From Sinorhizobium mexicanum (GTDB taxonomy: Bacteria; Pseudomonadota; Alphaproteobacteria; Rhizobiales; Rhizobiaceae): 64,000 nt of DNA. Shown one piece after another: positions 36,775 to 46,365 of this stretch (the first letter of the stretch is position 1; each line of letters starts with the position of its first letter). The stretch covers positions 2,195,501-2,259,500 of the forward strand of contig NZ_CP041238.1 in assembly GCF_013488225.1 (NCBI RefSeq). The letters run 5' to 3'. A program made the position numbers and the translations under genes. The notes below the pieces were generated by a model. The model did not search any database and had not been told where the DNA came from. It was given only the letters and a program-made list of their open reading frames with translations.

Positions 36775-37680
36775 ATGCAGCGGGTTGCGGGAAAGGAAAG
36801 CGTTGAGCAAAAGAGCCCACCTGGTTTCACGGTGGAGGCTTTGCTGCAAAATCCGGAATTCCGGCCTGCCCTGCAGGTGGGAGCACGCAACCTCATCTCG
36901 CTGAACGATCTCTTTCCGCGCGTCGCCCGCATGGTGGCGGCCCACCAGAAGTGGATACTCAGCCACGCAGCCTATGCGCTCCACCTCGAGCGCGACCGCA
37001 ACGACCCCGACTCAGGCGTCACGGCAGCGCGCTTGCTGAAGCTGATGCGCGAAACCGGCGGGGCGAGCCGGAACACCGCGACTGCATTTCTTGCAGAACT
37101 GCTCGCCTACAAACTGCTCCGGCCCGCCAGCGGCGGCCGAACCAGGAGGACGCGCCCCCTTGAACCGACGGAGGTCAGCCAGCATGCGATGCAACTCTGG
37201 TTCAAGAGCCAGATGGGCACGCTCGACCTCTTGGACGGAGGAACAAGAGTCGAGCGCATCGAGGCCGACATCGCCATTTTCGAACGCGCCCAGCCGATTG
37301 CCGCACGGCGCCTCCTCGCCGACAGCAAATGGACGCAGCCTCCGCAAGGCGTCGCCGTCTTCGTCTGGTCGGAGTCTGGCGGAATACTGCTTGACGACCT
37401 GATGGCGCGCCCGTCGAGTCTTGTTCCGGAGAACGGAAGAGTGTGGATCAACGTCAACCTGGCGGCACTCGCAGAGCACTACGCCATATCGAACACCCAT
37501 GTCCGCCGCCTGTTTTCAAACGCGGAGAAGTCCGGCTTTATCGGCAGGCCAGATGATGGGACGCGCGGCCAATTCTGGCTGAGCGAACGGCTGGTCGAGC
37601 AATATGCCTTCTGGCAGGCCGTGAAGTTCGAAGCCCTGGCAGGCGCCTTCGATCGGGCAGCGAAGACGCCGGGACAATAG
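36775..37680 (+). CDS. Uncharacterised protein with winged-helix-like C-terminal segment
   Basis: About 301 residues, no named family recognised. The middle region has a helix-turn-helix-like run (AARLLKLMRETGGASRNTA). A second one follows towards the C-terminus (NLAALAEHYAISNTHVRRLF), after which GFIGRPDDGTRGQFWLSERL would fit a wing. Two DNA-binding-like units suggest a transcription regulator; this is inference. There is no signal peptide or membrane segment. ATG 36775 is used because the longer frame begins at a TTG without a ribosome binding site. It stands alone, after an AT-richer leader. Confidence 0.7.
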   Translation: MQRVAGKESVEQKSPPGFTVEALLQNPEFRPALQVGARNLISLNDLFPRVARMVAAHQKWILSHAAYALHLERDRNDPDSGVTAARLLKLMRETGGASRNTATAFLAELLAYKLLRPASGGRTRRTRPLEPTEVSQHAMQLWFKSQMGTLDLLDGGTRVERIEADIAIFERAQPIAARRLLADSKWTQPPQGVAVFVWSESGGILLDDLMARPSSLVPENGRVWINVNLAALAEHYAISNTHVRRLFSNAEKSGFIGRPDDGTRGQFWLSERLVEQYAFWQAVKFEALAGAFDRAAKTPGQ

Positions 37681-37690
37681 GCAAGCGCCG

Positions 37691-38086
37691 TCAGGCGCGG
37701 CCCTGGTCAAACTTCGGCAGTTCGTCGTCGACGTCGTAATAGTCGCCCTTGTCGGCGCAATAGATGTGATAGCCGGGTTCGAGCCGCGTCGGCTCCTCGA
37801 AAGTGCCCGCAAGTATCGACGTGTAGTCGAGTGCGTCGGCCTTCCAGAAAAGCGCCGATCCGCAGGACCGGCAAAAGCCGCGCTGCGCCTCCGGGCTCGA
37901 ACGATACCAGGTGACATTGTCCGCGCCTTCGACATCGATGTCGTTGTTTTTCACATTCGTCGCGGCGTAATAGAGGCCCGTTTGTTTCCGGCACTGCGAG
38001 CAATGGCAGAAGATGACCTCCCGGAGCTTGCCGCGCGTTTTGAACCGCACAGCGCCGCAAAGGCAGCCGCCTTCATGAATTTCCAT
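37691..38086 (-). CDS. GFA-family zinc-binding protein
   Basis: A 131-residue member of the GFA (glutathione-dependent formaldehyde-activating enzyme) family. The zinc-binding cysteine pattern is complete: GGCLCGAVRF at 7-16, FCHCSQCRK at 26-34 and FCRSCGSALF at 71-80. Most family members are not formaldehyde-activating enzymes, so the catalytic role is open. It is convergent with the preceding gene and stands alone. Confidence 0.88.
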   Translation of the reverse strand: MEIHEGGCLCGAVRFKTRGKLREVIFCHCSQCRKQTGLYYAATNVKNNDIDVEGADNVTWYRSSPEAQRGFCRSCGSALFWKADALDYTSILAGTFEEPTRLEPGYHIYCADKGDYYDVDDELPKFDQGRA

Positions 38087-38113
38087 TGCCGTCCTCCCGT
38101 CGTTCCGTTCGCG

Positions 38114-38220
38114 CTACTGCGTTTGTCCTTAAATCGGAGCCGATTTAAGGACAAAAACATACAGCCATGCAAAGCGCTGCAGCGACATTTGTGCGTCTGA
38201 AAAGACGCGCCGCGCTGTAG
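38114..38220 (+). repeat. RIME-like element, full-length copy
   Basis: A 107-bp copy starting ctactgcgtttgtcctt. Palindrome 1 ccttaaatcg/cgatttaagg is well kept. The core is acatacagccatgcaaagcgc, palindrome 2 is gcgtctgaaaagacgc, and it ends ctgtag. It lies between the GFA gene and the DAHP synthase terminator. Confidence 0.88.
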
Positions 38221-38257
38221 AATAAAAAACCGGGCCAGCTTTATCGGCCGGCCCGGT
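38221..38257 (-). terminator. Terminator of the DAHP synthase gene
   Basis: The stem accgggcc (38229-38236) with ggcccggt (38250-38257) is followed, on the minus strand, by a T-run (complement of 38224-38229). It lies 66 bp beyond the stop codon of the DAHP synthase gene. Confidence 0.8.
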
Positions 38258-38322
38258 CCTGTCAAATTCAGATGATGCGCTGATCGTTCAGAAATTTTGA
38301 ACTAGGCGTTTCTCATCCCCAA

Positions 38323-39696
38323 TCAGCCGTTGACGACCATCTTCTTCTCGTCGCGGCCGCCCTTCATGCGTTCGGCAAGCAGGAAGGCGAGTTCGAGTGC
38401 CTGGTCCGCATTCAGGCGCGGATCGCAGTGCGTGTGGTAACGGTCGGCGAGATCGTCGCCGGAAAGCGCGCGCGCACCGCCGGTGCATTCGGTGACGTCG
38501 TTGCCCGTCATCTCGATGTGGATGCCGCCCGGGTGCGTGCCTTCCGCACGGTGAATCTGGAAGAAGCTTTCGACTTCCGACAGGATCCGTTCGAAGGGCC
38601 GGGTCTTGTAGTTGTTGAGCGTGATTGTGTTGCCGTGCATGGGATCGCACGACCACACGACCTTCTTGCCCTCGCGTTCGACCGCGCGGATGAGGCGCGG
38701 CAGATGCTCGGCGACCTTGTCGTGACCGAAACGGCAAATCAGCGTCAGGCGGCCAGCTTCGTTTGCCGGGTTGAGGAGGTCGATCAGTTCCAGAAGGCCG
38801 TCCGCCGTCAGCGACGGGCCGCACTTCAGGCCAAGCGGGTTCTTGATGCCACGGCAATATTCGACATGCGCATGGTCGGGCTGACGCGTGCGGTCGCCGA
38901 TCCAGATCATGTGGCCAGAGGTCGCATACCAGTCACCTGACGTCGAGTCGACGCGGGTGAGCGCCTGCTCGTAGCCGAGCAGCAGCGCCTCGTGGCTGGT
39001 AAAGAAATCGGTCTCGCGCAGGCTCGGGTGGTTTTCCGAAGTGATGCCGATCGCCTTCATGAAATCCATGGTCTCGGAGATCCGGTCGGCGAGCTTGCGG
39101 TAGCGCTCGGCCTGCGGGCTGTCCTTGACGAAGCCCAGCATCCACTGATGCACGTTCTCGAGGTTGGCATAGCCGCCCATCGCGAAGGCACGCAGCAGGT
39201 TCAGCGTTGCAGCGGACTGGCGGTAGGCCATGACCTGCCGCTCCGGATTGGGCACGCGGGCCTCTTCCGTGAACTCGATCCCGTTGATGATGTCGCCGCG
39301 GTAGCTCGGCAGCGTCACGTCACCCTGCTTTTCCACGCCCGAAGAGCGCGGCTTGGCGAACTGGCCGGCGATGCGGCCGACTTTCACGACCGGCTGCTGG
39401 GCCCCAAAGGTCAGGACGACGGCCATCTGCAGGAAGGCGCGGAAGAAGTCGCGGATGGTGTCTGCGCCGTGCTCGGCGAAGCTTTCCGCGCAGTCGCCGC
39501 CCTGCAGCAGGAAACCGCGGCCCTCGGCGACATTGGCAAGAGCAGTCTTCAGACGCCGTGCCTCGCCGGCGAAGACGAGCGGCGGATACTTCGCAAGGCG
39601 TGTTTCCACTGCCTCAAGCGCTGCGAGATCCGGATAATCCGGCACCTGCTGAATGGGTTTTTGCCGCCAGCTGTTCGGAGTCCAAGTCTGTGCCAT
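38323..39696 (-). CDS. Class II 3-deoxy-7-phosphoheptulonate synthase
   Basis: A 457-residue type II DAHP synthase, first enzyme of the shikimate pathway (phosphoenolpyruvate plus erythrose 4-phosphate). Class II blocks are clear: QGGDCAESF near residue 65, [15 protein letters not shown] near 105, [11 protein letters not shown], the [11 protein letters not shown] stretch, [10 protein letters not shown] and GGIHIEMTG. It is plant/mycobacterial-type rather than the E. coli AroF/G/H class. ATG 39696 (agg 8 nt upstream) is preferred to GTG 39705. It is monocistronic with its own terminator. Confidence 0.95.
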   Translation of the reverse strand: MAQTWTPNSWRQKPIQQVPDYPDLAALEAVETRLAKYPPLVFAGEARRLKTALANVAEGRGFLLQGGDCAESFAEHGADTIRDFFRAFLQMAVVLTFGAQQPVVKVGRIAGQFAKPRSSGVEKQGDVTLPSYRGDIINGIEFTEEARVPNPERQVMAYRQSAATLNLLRAFAMGGYANLENVHQWMLGFVKDSPQAERYRKLADRISETMDFMKAIGITSENHPSLRETDFFTSHEALLLGYEQALTRVDSTSGDWYATSGHMIWIGDRTRQPDHAHVEYCRGIKNPLGLKCGPSLTADGLLELIDLLNPANEAGRLTLICRFGHDKVAEHLPRLIRAVEREGKKVVWSCDPMHGNTITLNNYKTRPFERILSEVESFFQIHRAEGTHPGGIHIEMTGNDVTECTGGARALSGDDLADRYHTHCDPRLNADQALELAFLLAERMKGGRDEKKMVVNG

Positions 39697-39906
39697 TTCC
39701 ATCACCTGTTGTCTGACGCGGGAGCCCCGCGCACGTCGCGCCCGCGGTCATCTAACCGCCTGGTATTCGGATTTCCATGATCCAAGCCGCCTTGCCCGCC
39801 CCCGAGCCGATGACTTCACGGATGCGGGCTTATAAACGTTAACATGGGCCTTGGAAAGCCATTCTACCAGAAAACGTCGGTGGTCGCGTACCGCCTGCAA
39901 GCAGGC

Positions 39907-41298
39907 TCAAGCGACCCTTTCGCCGTTTCTGATCCGGTAGGACGGCTGATACATGGTCACCAATTCTTCTGACGCGGTCGGATGCACGGCCATGGTGCGA
40001 TCGAAGTCGTCCTTGGTGCATCCCGCCTTCAGCGAAATACCGAGCAGTTGCGCCATTTCGCCGGCATCGTGGCCGAGGATATGGGCACCCACCACCTTGC
40101 GGTCGGCGGCATTGACCACAAGCTTCATGATCATCCTTTCCTTCCGTCCCGAAAGGGTCGCCTTCATCGGGCGGAACTCGGCGCGGTAGACCTCGAGCTC
40201 ATCGAATTTGCGTGCTGCATCTTCTTCCGTCATGCCGACCGTGCCGATCTCCGGCTGCGAGAAGACTGCCGTCGCGATCAGGTCGTGATCCGGCGACGTC
40301 GGGTTGTTCTTGTATTCCGTCTCGATGAAGCACATGGCCTCGTGAATCGCCACCGGCGTGAGCTGTACGCGATCAGTCACGTCGCCGAGCGCGTAAATGC
40401 CCGGTGCGCTCGTGCGCGAGAAGGCGTCAACGATAATCGCGCCGCGCTCGTTGACCTTGACGCCTGCGCTCTCGAGGCCGAGACCCTTGGTATTCGGCAC
40501 GCGCCCCAGGGCGAGCATGACCTGGTCGACAACAAGCTCGCCGTGCTTCATCGTCTGAGCGACGCGTCCGCCTTGTGGATCGGTCGATACCGACTGGATG
40601 ATGTCCTCGCAAAGGATGCGGATACCCTTTTCTTCCATTGCCGCATGCAGGCCGCGTCTGAGGTCCTGGTCGAAGCGCGAGAGAATTTCCTTGCCACGAT
40701 AAATCACCGTCGTCTCGACGCCCAAGCCGTGGAAAATGTTGGCGAATTCGATCGCAATATAGCCGCCGCCCGCAATGAGGATCGATTTCGGCAGTTCGGC
40801 GAGGTCGAAGGCCTCGTTGGAACTGATGCAGAGCTCGTGACCCGGAAGCGCTTCGTGCGGGCTCGGATGCCCGCCGACCGCAACCACGATGCGCTCGGCT
40901 GTGACGGTCTTGCCGCTTGCCAGCAGTCGCACCGTGTTGGGCCCGGCGAGCTCGGCGCGGGTGTCGAGGATTTCTGCGTCGGCATTGGCAAGCCCCTTGC
41001 GGTAGAGGCCCTCAAGACGGGAGATCTCCTGTTCCTTCGCCGCGACCAGCTTCGCCCAGTCGAAGCGGCTTTCGCCAACCGTCCAGCCGAAACCCGCCGC
41101 GTCCTCGAAATGCTCAGAATACTGCGAGGCATAGACGTAGAGCTTCTTCGGCACGCAGCCGCGGATGACACAGGTGCCGCCATAACGAAACTCCTCCGCA
41201 ATCGCCACCTTCTTGCCGAGCGCCGCCGCCAGACGCCCGCTTCTGACGCCACCCGAACCACCGCCGATCACGAAGAGGTCATAGTCGAAAGCGGTCAT
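39907..41298 (-). CDS. gor: Glutathione-disulfide reductase
   Basis: A 463-residue FAD enzyme reducing glutathione disulfide with NADPH. The FAD-binding GGGSGG lies at 12-17, and the redox-active disulfide in GGTCVIRGCVPKK near 40-52 has the C-x4-C spacing. The NADPH-binding region contains AGGGYIAIEFANIF, and the C-terminus has the catalytic HPTASEEL. ATG 41298 is used (caggag 7 nt upstream); the open frame extends to 41373 without support. It follows the DUF2059 gene on the same strand but a terminator separates them. Confidence 0.94.
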   Translation of the reverse strand: MTAFDYDLFVIGGGSGGVRSGRLAAALGKKVAIAEEFRYGGTCVIRGCVPKKLYVYASQYSEHFEDAAGFGWTVGESRFDWAKLVAAKEQEISRLEGLYRKGLANADAEILDTRAELAGPNTVRLLASGKTVTAERIVVAVGGHPSPHEALPGHELCISSNEAFDLAELPKSILIAGGGYIAIEFANIFHGLGVETTVIYRGKEILSRFDQDLRRGLHAAMEEKGIRILCEDIIQSVSTDPQGGRVAQTMKHGELVVDQVMLALGRVPNTKGLGLESAGVKVNERGAIIVDAFSRTSAPGIYALGDVTDRVQLTPVAIHEAMCFIETEYKNNPTSPDHDLIATAVFSQPEIGTVGMTEEDAARKFDELEVYRAEFRPMKATLSGRKERMIMKLVVNAADRKVVGAHILGHDAGEMAQLLGISLKAGCTKDDFDRTMAVHPTASEELVTMYQPSYRIRNGERVA

Positions 41299-41401
41299 GG
41301 CGAACTCCTGGAGTGAAAATCGTATCGGTCGAAAATGTCGGATTGGAGGATGGTAGGCAGGGACCCGCCTCACCCTTCGCCACTGATATAGTATTGCGAC
41401 G

Positions 41402-41434
41402 CAAAAAAAGAAAAGCCCGGATCGCTCCGGGCTT
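41402..41434 (-). terminator. Terminator after the DUF2059 gene
   Basis: A perfect 9-bp stem, aagcccgga (41413-41421) with tccgggctt (41426-41434), tetraloop tcgc. On the minus strand it is followed by a long T-rich tail (complement of 41403-41414). Confidence 0.88.
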
Positions 41435-41460
41435 CGTAACCGTCTCCGCCTTGCGGCGAT

Positions 41461-42006
41461 TTACTGCTGCGCCGGAGCGGCGGTGCCAGCGTCGGCTGCG
41501 GGCGCGCCGCCGATCTTCGCATCAAGCGACTTCGTGGCGTCATTCGTCAGGTCGCGCGAAACGCCGGCCGCCCAGATATCGGCCGCCTTCAGCAACTCGC
41601 GGGAAGCGATCGGACCATTGTCCAGCAGCTTCTTGCCGGCGGGCGAACTGTAGAACTCGGTGATCGCGTTCAGTTCCTCGACCGAGAAGGTCTTGGCATA
41701 GATAGTTGCAGCCTCGCGCTCGAGATCCGCACGCCGTGCCGCAAGAGCCAGCGCCTTCTCGTCGACCGTGGCTGTGATCAGCTCCTGGTGGTTCGGCGAG
41801 GACTGGATCAGCGTATTCTTCAATCGCTCGGCGAGGCGCGGCAGAATGTTGTCAAAAGTGTTGGTCACGCCAAGCGCACCGATGGTCGCGCGGGCGGCCT
41901 TGATCTGATCTTCCGTGACGTCCTGGGCGCGCACTGCCGGAACCGTAACCGAAACGAGAACGGCAGCAGCCGCGAAAGTGCGGGCAAGCCCTGTGAGTTT
42001 CTTCAT
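41461..42006 (-). CDS. DUF2059 periplasmic protein
   Basis: A 181-residue protein with a clear signal peptide (1-28, cleavage after VRA) and one DUF2059 domain (about 80-140, ATIYAKTFSVEELNAITEFYSSPAGKKLL). The C-terminus is Ala/Pro-rich. It lies 118 bp downstream of rpiA on the same strand and has its own strong terminator. Function of the family is unknown; export to the periplasm is the only safe inference. Confidence 0.88.
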   Translation of the reverse strand: MKKLTGLARTFAAAAVLVSVTVPAVRAQDVTEDQIKAARATIGALGVTNTFDNILPRLAERLKNTLIQSSPNHQELITATVDEKALALAARRADLEREAATIYAKTFSVEELNAITEFYSSPAGKKLLDNGPIASRELLKAADIWAAGVSRDLTNDATKSLDAKIGGAPAADAGTAAPAQQ

Positions 42007-42124
42007 TGTTATCCATGCTCCTGTGTTGGCACGTGTCGCCCGGCCGATCGCCGCCGCCAGGCAGACATGTGCGGAAATCTATTTTCTGCGCCGTCCGCAC
42101 GCTTCTTCGAAGCGGGGAACCGGC

Positions 42125-42820
42125 TCAGGACGCCGTCAGGGTACGGGCTCCCTCCGGACCGGCGATGATCGCCAATGACGCAATCCCGATGAATAGCCCG
42201 TGCTCAACCACCCCGGGGATAGCATTCAGCTCTGCCGCGAGCGCATCTGCATCAGGAATACGGCCAAAAGATGCATCGAGTATGAGGTGTCCCCCGTCGG
42301 TCTTGAAGGGGCCGTCGCCCGACGCGCGAACGACGATATCACCCGTCATTCCCATCCGGGTCGCCACCTTTTCGATCGCCAGGCGCGTCGCAACCTGGCC
42401 GAACGGGTTTACTTCGATCGGCAGCTTGAAGGCGCCGAGCACGTCGACAACCTTGGTTTCGTCAGCAATGACAATCATCCGCTTGGAGGCGCTGGCGACA
42501 ATTTTCTCACGCAGCAGTGCGCCGCCACCGCCTTTGATCAGCCTTAGTTTCGGATCGACCTCATCGGCGCCGTCGATCGTCAGATCCAGTTCCGGCAGTT
42601 CGTCGAGCGACTTCAAAGGCACGCCGAGCTCCAGGCAAAGCCGGGCCGTGCGCTCGGACGTCGGGACCCCGACGATCTGAAAACCCGACGCAACCTTTTC
42701 GGCGAGCAGCCGGACGAATTCTTCGGCGGTCGAACCAGTGCCGATTCCAAGCCGCATGCCGTCTTCGACATATTCAAGTGCCGCGGCTGCGGCCTTGATC
42801 TTCATTTGGCGGGCGTCCAT
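42125..42820 (-). CDS. rpiA: Ribose-5-phosphate isomerase A
   Basis: A 231-residue RpiA interconverting ribose 5-phosphate and ribulose 5-phosphate. The phosphate-binding [11 protein letters not shown] (near 25), the catalytic DGADEVD (near 80) and [11 protein letters not shown] (near 93) are present. ATG 42820 is chosen because [19 protein letters not shown] is the normal N-terminus; the frame is open for another 90 codons upstream without family similarity. A gggag sits about 10 nt upstream. Confidence 0.95.
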   Translation of the reverse strand: MDARQMKIKAAAAALEYVEDGMRLGIGTGSTAEEFVRLLAEKVASGFQIVGVPTSERTARLCLELGVPLKSLDELPELDLTIDGADEVDPKLRLIKGGGGALLREKIVASASKRMIVIADETKVVDVLGAFKLPIEVNPFGQVATRLAIEKVATRMGMTGDIVVRASGDGPFKTDGGHLILDASFGRIPDADALAAELNAIPGVVEHGLFIGIASLAIIAGPEGARTLTAS

Positions 42821-43143
42821 GCGCCACTTGCTCCCTCGTGATCGCTCAGATGGCCAAGCCAAGCAGGCCAGCCACTGTCCAATTTCCGCTGAGACACTTA
42901 CACGCCCGTCGCTGCAAACAAAAGCCAAAATAAGAGTGCTTTGCCGGATTCCCGTGAGCAGCCTGCGCTGATGCGCGCCATTGCATTCCTCGCCCACTTC
43001 GCCTACCCGAACAGCCAGTGCATGTCGCGCAAGAGTGCGCAGCGGTTTTGTGCGACGACATGCATGGAAACATAGCCACAAGCGTTGCATGAAGGCGCAT
43101 CAACGCGACGTGCTCCAAGATTTCCGCCGACGCGAGGTTCCTA
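42821..43143. other. Divergent intergenic region between rpiA and the phosphatase gene
   Basis: 323 bp without a supported gene. It must contain the divergent promoters. No repeat, operator-like palindrome or RNA gene stood out. Confidence 0.35.
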
Positions 43144-43827
43144 GTGTCTCCTCCCATTGTCGTCTTCGATCTCGACGGTACGCTTGTCGACACCGCTCCG
43201 GATCTCGTCGCCAGCCTCAATCACGCAGTCACCCAGGCCGGTGTCGAGCCCGTTACCTATGCGGACCTCACCCATCTCGTCGGTCACGGCGCGCGGGCGA
43301 TGATCGAGCGCACCTTCGCGCTGCGCGGTAAGGCACTCAGCGAAGAGGATCTTACCTGGCAGATGAGGGAGTTTGTGGATTTCTACCACGGCTCGATGCC
43401 AGGGGATTCGCTGCCCTATCCGGGCCTCGTCGCGGCACTCGATCGCCTGCAGGATGCCGGCCTGAAGCTCGCTGTCTGCACCAACAAACCGGAAGCTCTC
43501 GCAACACGGCTTCTCGAAGGGCTTGGGCTGCTCGGCCGGTTCGCAGCCATCTCAGGGGGCGACACCTTCTCGGTCCGCAAGCCGCATGCGGAACATCTGC
43601 TTTCGACAGTCGCCAATGCCGGCGGCATCGCCGGGCGCGCCGTGATGGTCGGCGACAGCCTCAACGATATCCTTGTCGCACGAAACGCTTCGGTGCCTTC
43701 GATTGCCGTGCCGTTCGGCTATTCCGACGTGCCGATCGAGAGCCTTTCTCCCGATCGCATCATCCAGCATTTCGATGAACTGACACCCAATCTGGTCGAA
43801 ACGCTTCTTTCGCGAAAGCACAAATGA
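43144..43827 (+). CDS. gph: HAD-family phosphoglycolate phosphatase
   Basis: A 227-residue haloacid dehalogenase-fold phosphatase. Motif I is FDLDGTLVDTAPDL (nucleophile Asp9), motif II the Thr in AVCTNKPE, motif III the Lys in SVRKPHAEHLL, and motif IV MVGDSLNDI. The cap domain and length match phosphoglycolate phosphatase, which salvages 2-phosphoglycolate from DNA repair and oxygenation reactions. It starts at GTG 43144 with gagg 6 nt upstream. Other HAD substrates remain possible. Confidence 0.88.
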   Translation: MSPPIVVFDLDGTLVDTAPDLVASLNHAVTQAGVEPVTYADLTHLVGHGARAMIERTFALRGKALSEEDLTWQMREFVDFYHGSMPGDSLPYPGLVAALDRLQDAGLKLAVCTNKPEALATRLLEGLGLLGRFAAISGGDTFSVRKPHAEHLLSTVANAGGIAGRAVMVGDSLNDILVARNASVPSIAVPFGYSDVPIESLSPDRIIQHFDELTPNLVETLLSRKHK

Positions 43828-43839
43828 GAAAGGGCCGCA

Positions 43840-43947
43840 CTACAGCGCCGTGCGTCTCTTCGAGACGCGCAAAGGTCGCTGTAGTGCTTTGAATTGCCGC
43901 ATATTTTTGTCCTCAAATCGGCTCCGATTTGAGGACACATGCAGTAG
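43840..43947 (-). repeat. RIME-like element, full-length 108-bp copy
   Basis: This copy is exactly 108 bp, in reverse orientation. It begins ctacagcgccgtgcg, with palindrome 2 gcgtctcttcgagacgc, then the gctgtagtgctttgaattgc core and palindrome 1 cctcaaatcggctccgatttgagg (43912-43935, with no mismatch except the centre), ending gcagtag. It separates the convergent gph and L,D-transpeptidase genes and may act as a terminator. Confidence 0.9.
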
Positions 43948-43958
43948 CGGGCCTTTCC

Positions 43959-45857
43959 TTATCCTTCGGCGCGGCGAGCGTTGCGCGTCGCTTCCAGTGC
44001 GCGGTTCACATACGTGTCGCGGTCATAGACATCGTTGAAATATTCAACGCTGCCGGTCTTGTTCGGCCATGCGGTAAAATAGGAAACGTAGACCGGTACC
44101 TTCTGCGGCACCTGCAACGCCTTGTTGCGGCCGCTCGTTATTTCCTTGCCGACGTCGTCAATGCTCGTGCCGAGAACCGCGGCAGCCATGCGGCGCGGAT
44201 CGGCGAGGCGCACGCATCCGTGGCTGAGCGCGCGCTGATCGCGCTTGAAGAAGCTCTTCGACGGCGTGTCGTGCATGTAGATAGCGTGGGCGTTCGGGAA
44301 GAGAATCTTCAGTTCGCCGAGCGCGTTGTCGCTGCTGGGCGGCTGGCGCACCGCAACCGAGGAGGTCGATCCGTACCAGTTGACGGCCGACGATGACACG
44401 ACGCGGCCACCGACTTCGACCTGATACCCCATGCGGTCGAGATAGCCGGGATCGCTTCTGAGCTTCGGCAGCATCTCGTTGACGATGATCGACTGCGGCA
44501 CGCCCCAGTAGGGATTGACCTCGACCGTCTGGATCTCGTCTTGGAAGAAATACGTCTGGTTCGTCTTCGAGCCGACGACCACGCGCATGGAGAACTGCTC
44601 CACGCCCTGATCCGTGTAGGAGGCCGTGAAAGCGGGCTGGTTGATGAAGACGTAGCGGTTGCCCAATCCATCCGGGAGCCAGCGCGCCTGTTCCATCGCG
44701 ATTTCAAGCTTGTTGATCTTGTCGGCGGTGGTGTCGCCACCCGTCAGCACACGGATCGAGGCCTGGCCGACGACACCATCGGCCTTCAGGCCATGTTCCT
44801 TCTGAAAGGCCTCGACGACGGAAACCAACTCGGGCGTGTAATCCGGCGTTCCCTGGTAGCTCGCGAGCACGACGGCGTGTTCGGTTTTCAGCGATTCGGA
44901 CGCCTTGAGCTTGATACCGGCGATGACGTTGGCGAGTTCCGGATTGCTCTCGCCGGGCTTCAGCAGCGTACCTGGAGCGATTTCCACACGGGGGGTCGCA
45001 TCCGTTTGCGCGCGCAGGCGCTCCAGTTCCAACTTCAGAGCCTGGAATTGTTCACTCTTGGGGTTCTGGCTTTCAATCAGTGCCGCAACATCGTCGCTTC
45101 CCACCATCTTGTCGAGGAATGCGAAGAGGTCGACACTCTTGCGCTTGAAATCGTGATAGCCCGAGATCTTGTTCGGGTCGATGCGGCCGCGGACCGTGTC
45201 CTGTACATAGGTCAGCGTCGCGACCGACATCGCCAGTTCGAACTGCACCAGCTCCTTTTCGCGGGCAATCATGTCGCCTCGATCGAAGGTGTCGGACGGT
45301 ACCTGAACCGCATAGTCCTGTGGATCGAGCCCGACCTTTGCGGCCTGTGCGAGCACCGCAAGCGCCGATTTAGCGCGCGCGCTGACGCCGCTGCCATTGA
45401 TCCACACGAAGTCCGTCCGGGAGCCATAATAGTTCTCAACCGCCTTCGCGACGCCCTCCGTGGCGCGGACGTTGATTTGGGGGAGAAACTGCCGTGCGTC
45501 CGAAAGCGGCGGGCGCAGCATTGGGGGCAAGGCCCCGTTTTGAACCGAACCGGTCACGATGGGATCGAGCAAGTGGTCCGTGGCGATCCGGCGCAACGGT
45601 TCGGCTTTGTAGGTATAGTACCGCGGACCAGTGACGCGCGGCGGCTTCGCCGCGGTTCTCGGATCTATCTGTTGCGGCATGATCATACCTACGCCCGGCA
45701 GCGGCCGGGCAGGTTGGGCGTATTCCGGCGATGTCCGCTTCTTGCCGCCGCGGATGAAGTCCATGAGGGTAAGCGCCGATGCCGGCCGTACATCCATGGT
45801 TGCAATCGCACACCCACCGATGAGCGCTACAATCGCTGCCGATCTGATAATTTTCAT
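43959..45857 (-). CDS. L,D-transpeptidase of the YcbB/LdtD type
   Basis: A 632-residue envelope protein that would form 3-3 cross-links or attach proteins to peptidoglycan. The N-terminal signal or anchor ends around residue 28. The middle includes a peptidoglycan-binding module (about 345-390, VVEAFQKEHGLKADGVVG). The catalytic YkuD domain (about 415-590) carries the YMHDTPSKSFF and SHGCVRLADP motifs with nucleophile Cys. The size and the large N-terminal region match YcbB, not small YkuD enzymes. It stands alone on the minus strand, convergent with gph. Confidence 0.93.
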   Translation of the reverse strand: MKIIRSAAIVALIGGCAIATMDVRPASALTLMDFIRGGKKRTSPEYAQPARPLPGVGMIMPQQIDPRTAAKPPRVTGPRYYTYKAEPLRRIATDHLLDPIVTGSVQNGALPPMLRPPLSDARQFLPQINVRATEGVAKAVENYYGSRTDFVWINGSGVSARAKSALAVLAQAAKVGLDPQDYAVQVPSDTFDRGDMIAREKELVQFELAMSVATLTYVQDTVRGRIDPNKISGYHDFKRKSVDLFAFLDKMVGSDDVAALIESQNPKSEQFQALKLELERLRAQTDATPRVEIAPGTLLKPGESNPELANVIAGIKLKASESLKTEHAVVLASYQGTPDYTPELVSVVEAFQKEHGLKADGVVGQASIRVLTGGDTTADKINKLEIAMEQARWLPDGLGNRYVFINQPAFTASYTDQGVEQFSMRVVVGSKTNQTYFFQDEIQTVEVNPYWGVPQSIIVNEMLPKLRSDPGYLDRMGYQVEVGGRVVSSSAVNWYGSTSSVAVRQPPSSDNALGELKILFPNAHAIYMHDTPSKSFFKRDQRALSHGCVRLADPRRMAAAVLGTSIDDVGKEITSGRNKALQVPQKVPVYVSYFTAWPNKTGSVEYFNDVYDRDTYVNRALEATRNARRAEG

Positions 45858-46365
45858 AAGAACAAAGATCCCCGTATTGCGTTGTCGCCGAATTCGGCCG
45901 CTGCCAGATTCTCGCCACGCCCTCGTGCTCCACGACTTATAGAAAAGGATGGTGAATGAAAAGGAAACGGCCCGCCTCCCTCGCCTGAAACCTGTCTCAA
46001 AAGATCTCGTTCGAAGGCTGCTGAAGCGCCATAAAAAATTGATTCCTATTCATTTTGCGCGCGTAGCGCCTGCATCGTTGTTTCCCCGGTTACAGTTTGG
46101 CCTGCATGAGGAAAACGCGCAATGTGACGGAAAGGTCACAACTCCCGCGATTTCGAGGGTGCCGGATCGGCCGGTGCTGGCGCAAAAGCAGATCGATTGC
46201 GGCGCTGCAGCAATTCAAACGATTGTAGACGCGGCCATAGCTTTGCGGGCCTTTACAAGCTTGAGTGACCGGGGCAGAGAGGTGCCCGGCACCGGGGCGT
46301 AACGACCGGCTGGGACACGTTTCTCGCCTCGGCTTCATGAACCGCAGACGAAGGCAGGTATCACG
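45858..46365. other. Divergent intergenic region upstream of fumC
   Basis: 508 bp between the L,D-transpeptidase and fumC. An open frame at 45949-46302 lacks a ribosome binding site and family similarity. Around 46186-46250, gcggcgctgcagcaattcaaac resembles a piece of the RIME-like element core. Otherwise nothing was recognised. Confidence 0.35.

Noticed and set aside
45949..46302. 117-codon frame upstream of fumC
   Set aside because: No ribosome binding site, no domain, and part of it resembles repeat-element sequence.
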